Assembly: GCF_002154695.1 (NCBI RefSeq)
Contig: NZ_MTAV01000034.1
Location: 22,833-86,832, forward strand
Source of the DNA: Nostoc sp. T09
GTDB lineage: Bacteria > Cyanobacteriota > Cyanobacteriia > Cyanobacteriales > Nostocaceae
Direction: 5' to 3'
DNA: 64,000 nt
Shown here: positions 62,752-64,000 of the stretch, piece by piece
How positions within the stretch are numbered: the stretch's first letter is position 1
Layout of the letters: each line of letters starts with the position of its first letter
Notes under the pieces: generated by a model
What the model saw: the letters and a program-made list of their open reading frames with translations, nothing else
The model's database searches: none
Told to the model about the DNA's origin: nothing
Translations under genes and position numbers: made by a program

Positions 62752-63635
62752 ATTGCTAACCTACCAGCTGCACCGCCAATAGTTGCAGGTAATCCCAGCA
62801 TTAAGGTGTGATCCAACCACATAGTCCAAGGATCGCTAACAGTTAACTTTTGAAAAAACCACAACATCATAGCGGCTGCTAGCAGTGACACTAAGTAAGA
62901 GATAATGGTTTCGGTTGATGGTCGTTGAAAAATTCCTTTTTGCTGTCTGCGCTTTTGCTGATCTGAAAAGCCTGCCTGAAATACTATCCCATAGGAAATT
63001 ACCAAAGATGTAGCGATAATTCCTAATTGCCAAGGAGGTGAAACCGTGGCTGCTAGCATAGAAACTTCATCTGTGGGAGCAATGTTAAAAGCAATTACAG
63101 TCGCACCAATAACCGTTGCACCTAAATCGGCAAAAGTGGCGTCTAAATCACTGCGTCGTTTCTTAGTTGCACTGTTTCCTTGAGGAGCAGTTTGCCCTTG
63201 TGCATTGCTGGTGTCAGCATCTCCTAGAAATTGATTAGCTAATGCTACACCGAGTGTAAAAGGTACACTTTCAAAGATAATTTTGCCTAAGGCTTCTTTG
63301 AGAGGGGTGTCCAGTGTCAATTCTTGTAATAAAAACAGCACAAAGGCAGAGCAAGCTAGCCCAATCGCTATTGCTTCTACTGTATCTATTGCAGCTTCAT
63401 AAGGTTGCTTTTTATGTCTGCCTTTGCGAAAACCTTCTGTCTGATTGAGTAAAAACACTCCAATAAACATCAAGGCGATCGCCAACATCATCAGTTGTGG
63501 TTTTGCCAATGACCCGATCCACCATACCTCCATTGTGTACAGCAACGGAATCCCAAACAGAAACCCTCCACATGCACCTCGGATAATGTCATTAATTTCA
63601 CTTTTCCATAGATTTTTTTTGTGTTCTTTTTGCAC
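62748..63635 (-). CDS. TIGR02587-family integral membrane protein
   Basis: A 295-residue polytopic membrane protein with six to eight hydrophobic segments (LMMLAIALMFIGVFLLNQTE, IAIGLACSAFVLFLLQELTL, IIATSLVISYGIVFQAGF and others), fitting the TIGR02587 family. It is the first gene of a two-gene operon with the TIGR02588 protein, with a four-base overlap. Neither family has an assigned function. The pair suggests a membrane complex in which the large protein forms the transmembrane part and the small one a periplasmic sensor or receptor, which is inference. The upstream region runs to the end of the window. Confidence 0.82.
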   Translation of the reverse strand: MQKEHKKNLWKSEINDIIRGACGGFLFGIPLLYTMEVWWIGSLAKPQLMMLAIALMFIGVFLLNQTEGFRKGRHKKQPYEAAIDTVEAIAIGLACSAFVLFLLQELTLDTPLKEALGKIIFESVPFTLGVALANQFLGDADTSNAQGQTAPQGNSATKKRRSDLDATFADLGATVIGATVIAFNIAPTDEVSMLAATVSPPWQLGIIATSLVISYGIVFQAGFSDQQKRRQQKGIFQRPSTETIISYLVSLLAAAMMLWFFQKLTVSDPWTMWLDHTLMLGLPATIGGAAGRLAI

Positions 63636-64000
63636 TCCTTTACTGTCCTTATATTTAAAATTTATTGTTACCGAGAATTTAAAATAACTAATTTCGTTCT
63701 AATTTATAATTGAGATTATGCTTTCTTAAAACTTATTAATATATAATTTAAATATCCTCTATGATATCAATCAGATTGTAGCATCTATCTTAAGTAGATA
63801 AATATGATATCTTATGATAGCTCCTAAATATTAAAGTATGCAGTAGATTTTTGCAGTGAGCAATTAATCTTACCAATTAAGATTGAGACTAAAAAACATA
63901 AGAGTATTGAAAAAAGAGTAGAAGCTACAGCAAAAAATATTGGTTCTTCAGTACCTAGTATGCTAAATTTACGTGAGAAAATCTCAAAAAGCTTGGTATA
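63636..64000. other. End of window: promoter region and possible start of a gene
   Basis: Strongly AT-rich. It should hold the promoter of the TIGR02587 operon. On the plus strand a frame is open from 63828 to the window end; its only ATG is at 63957 (MLNLREKISKSLV), without a clear ribosome-binding site, so a gene there is only possible. Confidence 0.35.

Noticed and set aside
63828..64000. Frame open to the window end
   Set aside because: AT-rich with no recognisable protein sequence and no clear start signal, so noted only as a possibility.

Overview
The window is chromosomal DNA from a filamentous, probably heterocyst-forming cyanobacterium of the Nostoc/Anabaena kind. The evidence is the very frequent HIP1 octamer GCGATCGC, many short palindromic and heptanucleotide repeats between genes, and the gene families present: XisH/XisI, Ycf66-type membrane proteins, a cyanobacteriochrome-type GAF domain, a GUN4 domain, FHA-free cyanobacterial Ser/Thr kinases, CHAT and caspase-like proteases, and a non-ribosomal peptide synthetase. 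I saw no rRNA, tRNA, CRISPR array or transposase gene. Product calls rest on motifs and family resemblance read by eye; no database search was run.

Layout. 1-9.2 kb is mostly housekeeping: the tail of a Ser/Thr kinase, the XisH-XisI pair, gnd (pentose phosphate pathway) with a clear terminator, a Ycf66-like protein, a 62-bp tandem repeat array, a retropepsin-like gene carrying an in-frame stop, ileS with a palindromic repeat inserted in its coding sequence, and a ParA. 9.8-12.0 kb holds an unusual AT-rich pair: a nuclease-ParA fusion translationally coupled to a ParB-like protein with an HhH-like C-terminus. 12.2-15.4 kb has two glycosyltransferases and a small secreted protein. 16.4-19.6 kb is a divergent DeoR regulator / transketolase-like pair with candidate operators. 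20-26.8 kb carries a Uma2 nuclease, a hydrolase, a HugZ-like flavoprotein, a kinase fused to a Ycf66-like membrane domain and its small Ycf66-like neighbour, and an NmrA-CIA30 protein.

26.9-38.5 kb is a minus-strand signalling and secondary-metabolism block: a multi-GAF histidine kinase with a receiver-CHAT protease downstream of it, and a 2389-residue two-module NRPS (C-A-T-C-A-T-TE) whose first adenylation domain has a threonine code. 40-46.8 kb holds a DUF4142 protein, an EAL-GAF-GGDEF protein whose GAF looks like a DXCF cyanobacteriochrome (light-controlled c-di-GMP turnover), a FadL-type porin and xylulokinase. 46.9-52.0 kb looks like a small conflict/defence region: HicA-HicB, an HNH endonuclease, RsgA (housekeeping), and a caspase / EF-hand / GUN4 protease with a small EACC1-like partner. 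52.3-55.3 kb is a divergently arranged Mn (or Zn) ABC transporter. 55.6-64 kb has a dihydrofolate-reductase-like protein, a small single-pass membrane protein, a desaturase, PBP4-type DD-carboxypeptidase and the TIGR02587/TIGR02588 membrane pair.

The intergenic DNA is rich in small mobile-looking repeats: a 108-nt element with terminal inverted repeats (three copies), hairpins built on GTGGGCATTGCCCAC (at least six loci), and hairpins built on ACAGATAAACAC. One palindromic element lies in frame inside ileS. The strongest candidates for undescribed biology are the nuclease-ParA/ParB pair, the kinase/receiver-CHAT pair, the caspase-GUN4 pair and the light-sensing EAL-GAF-GGDEF protein.
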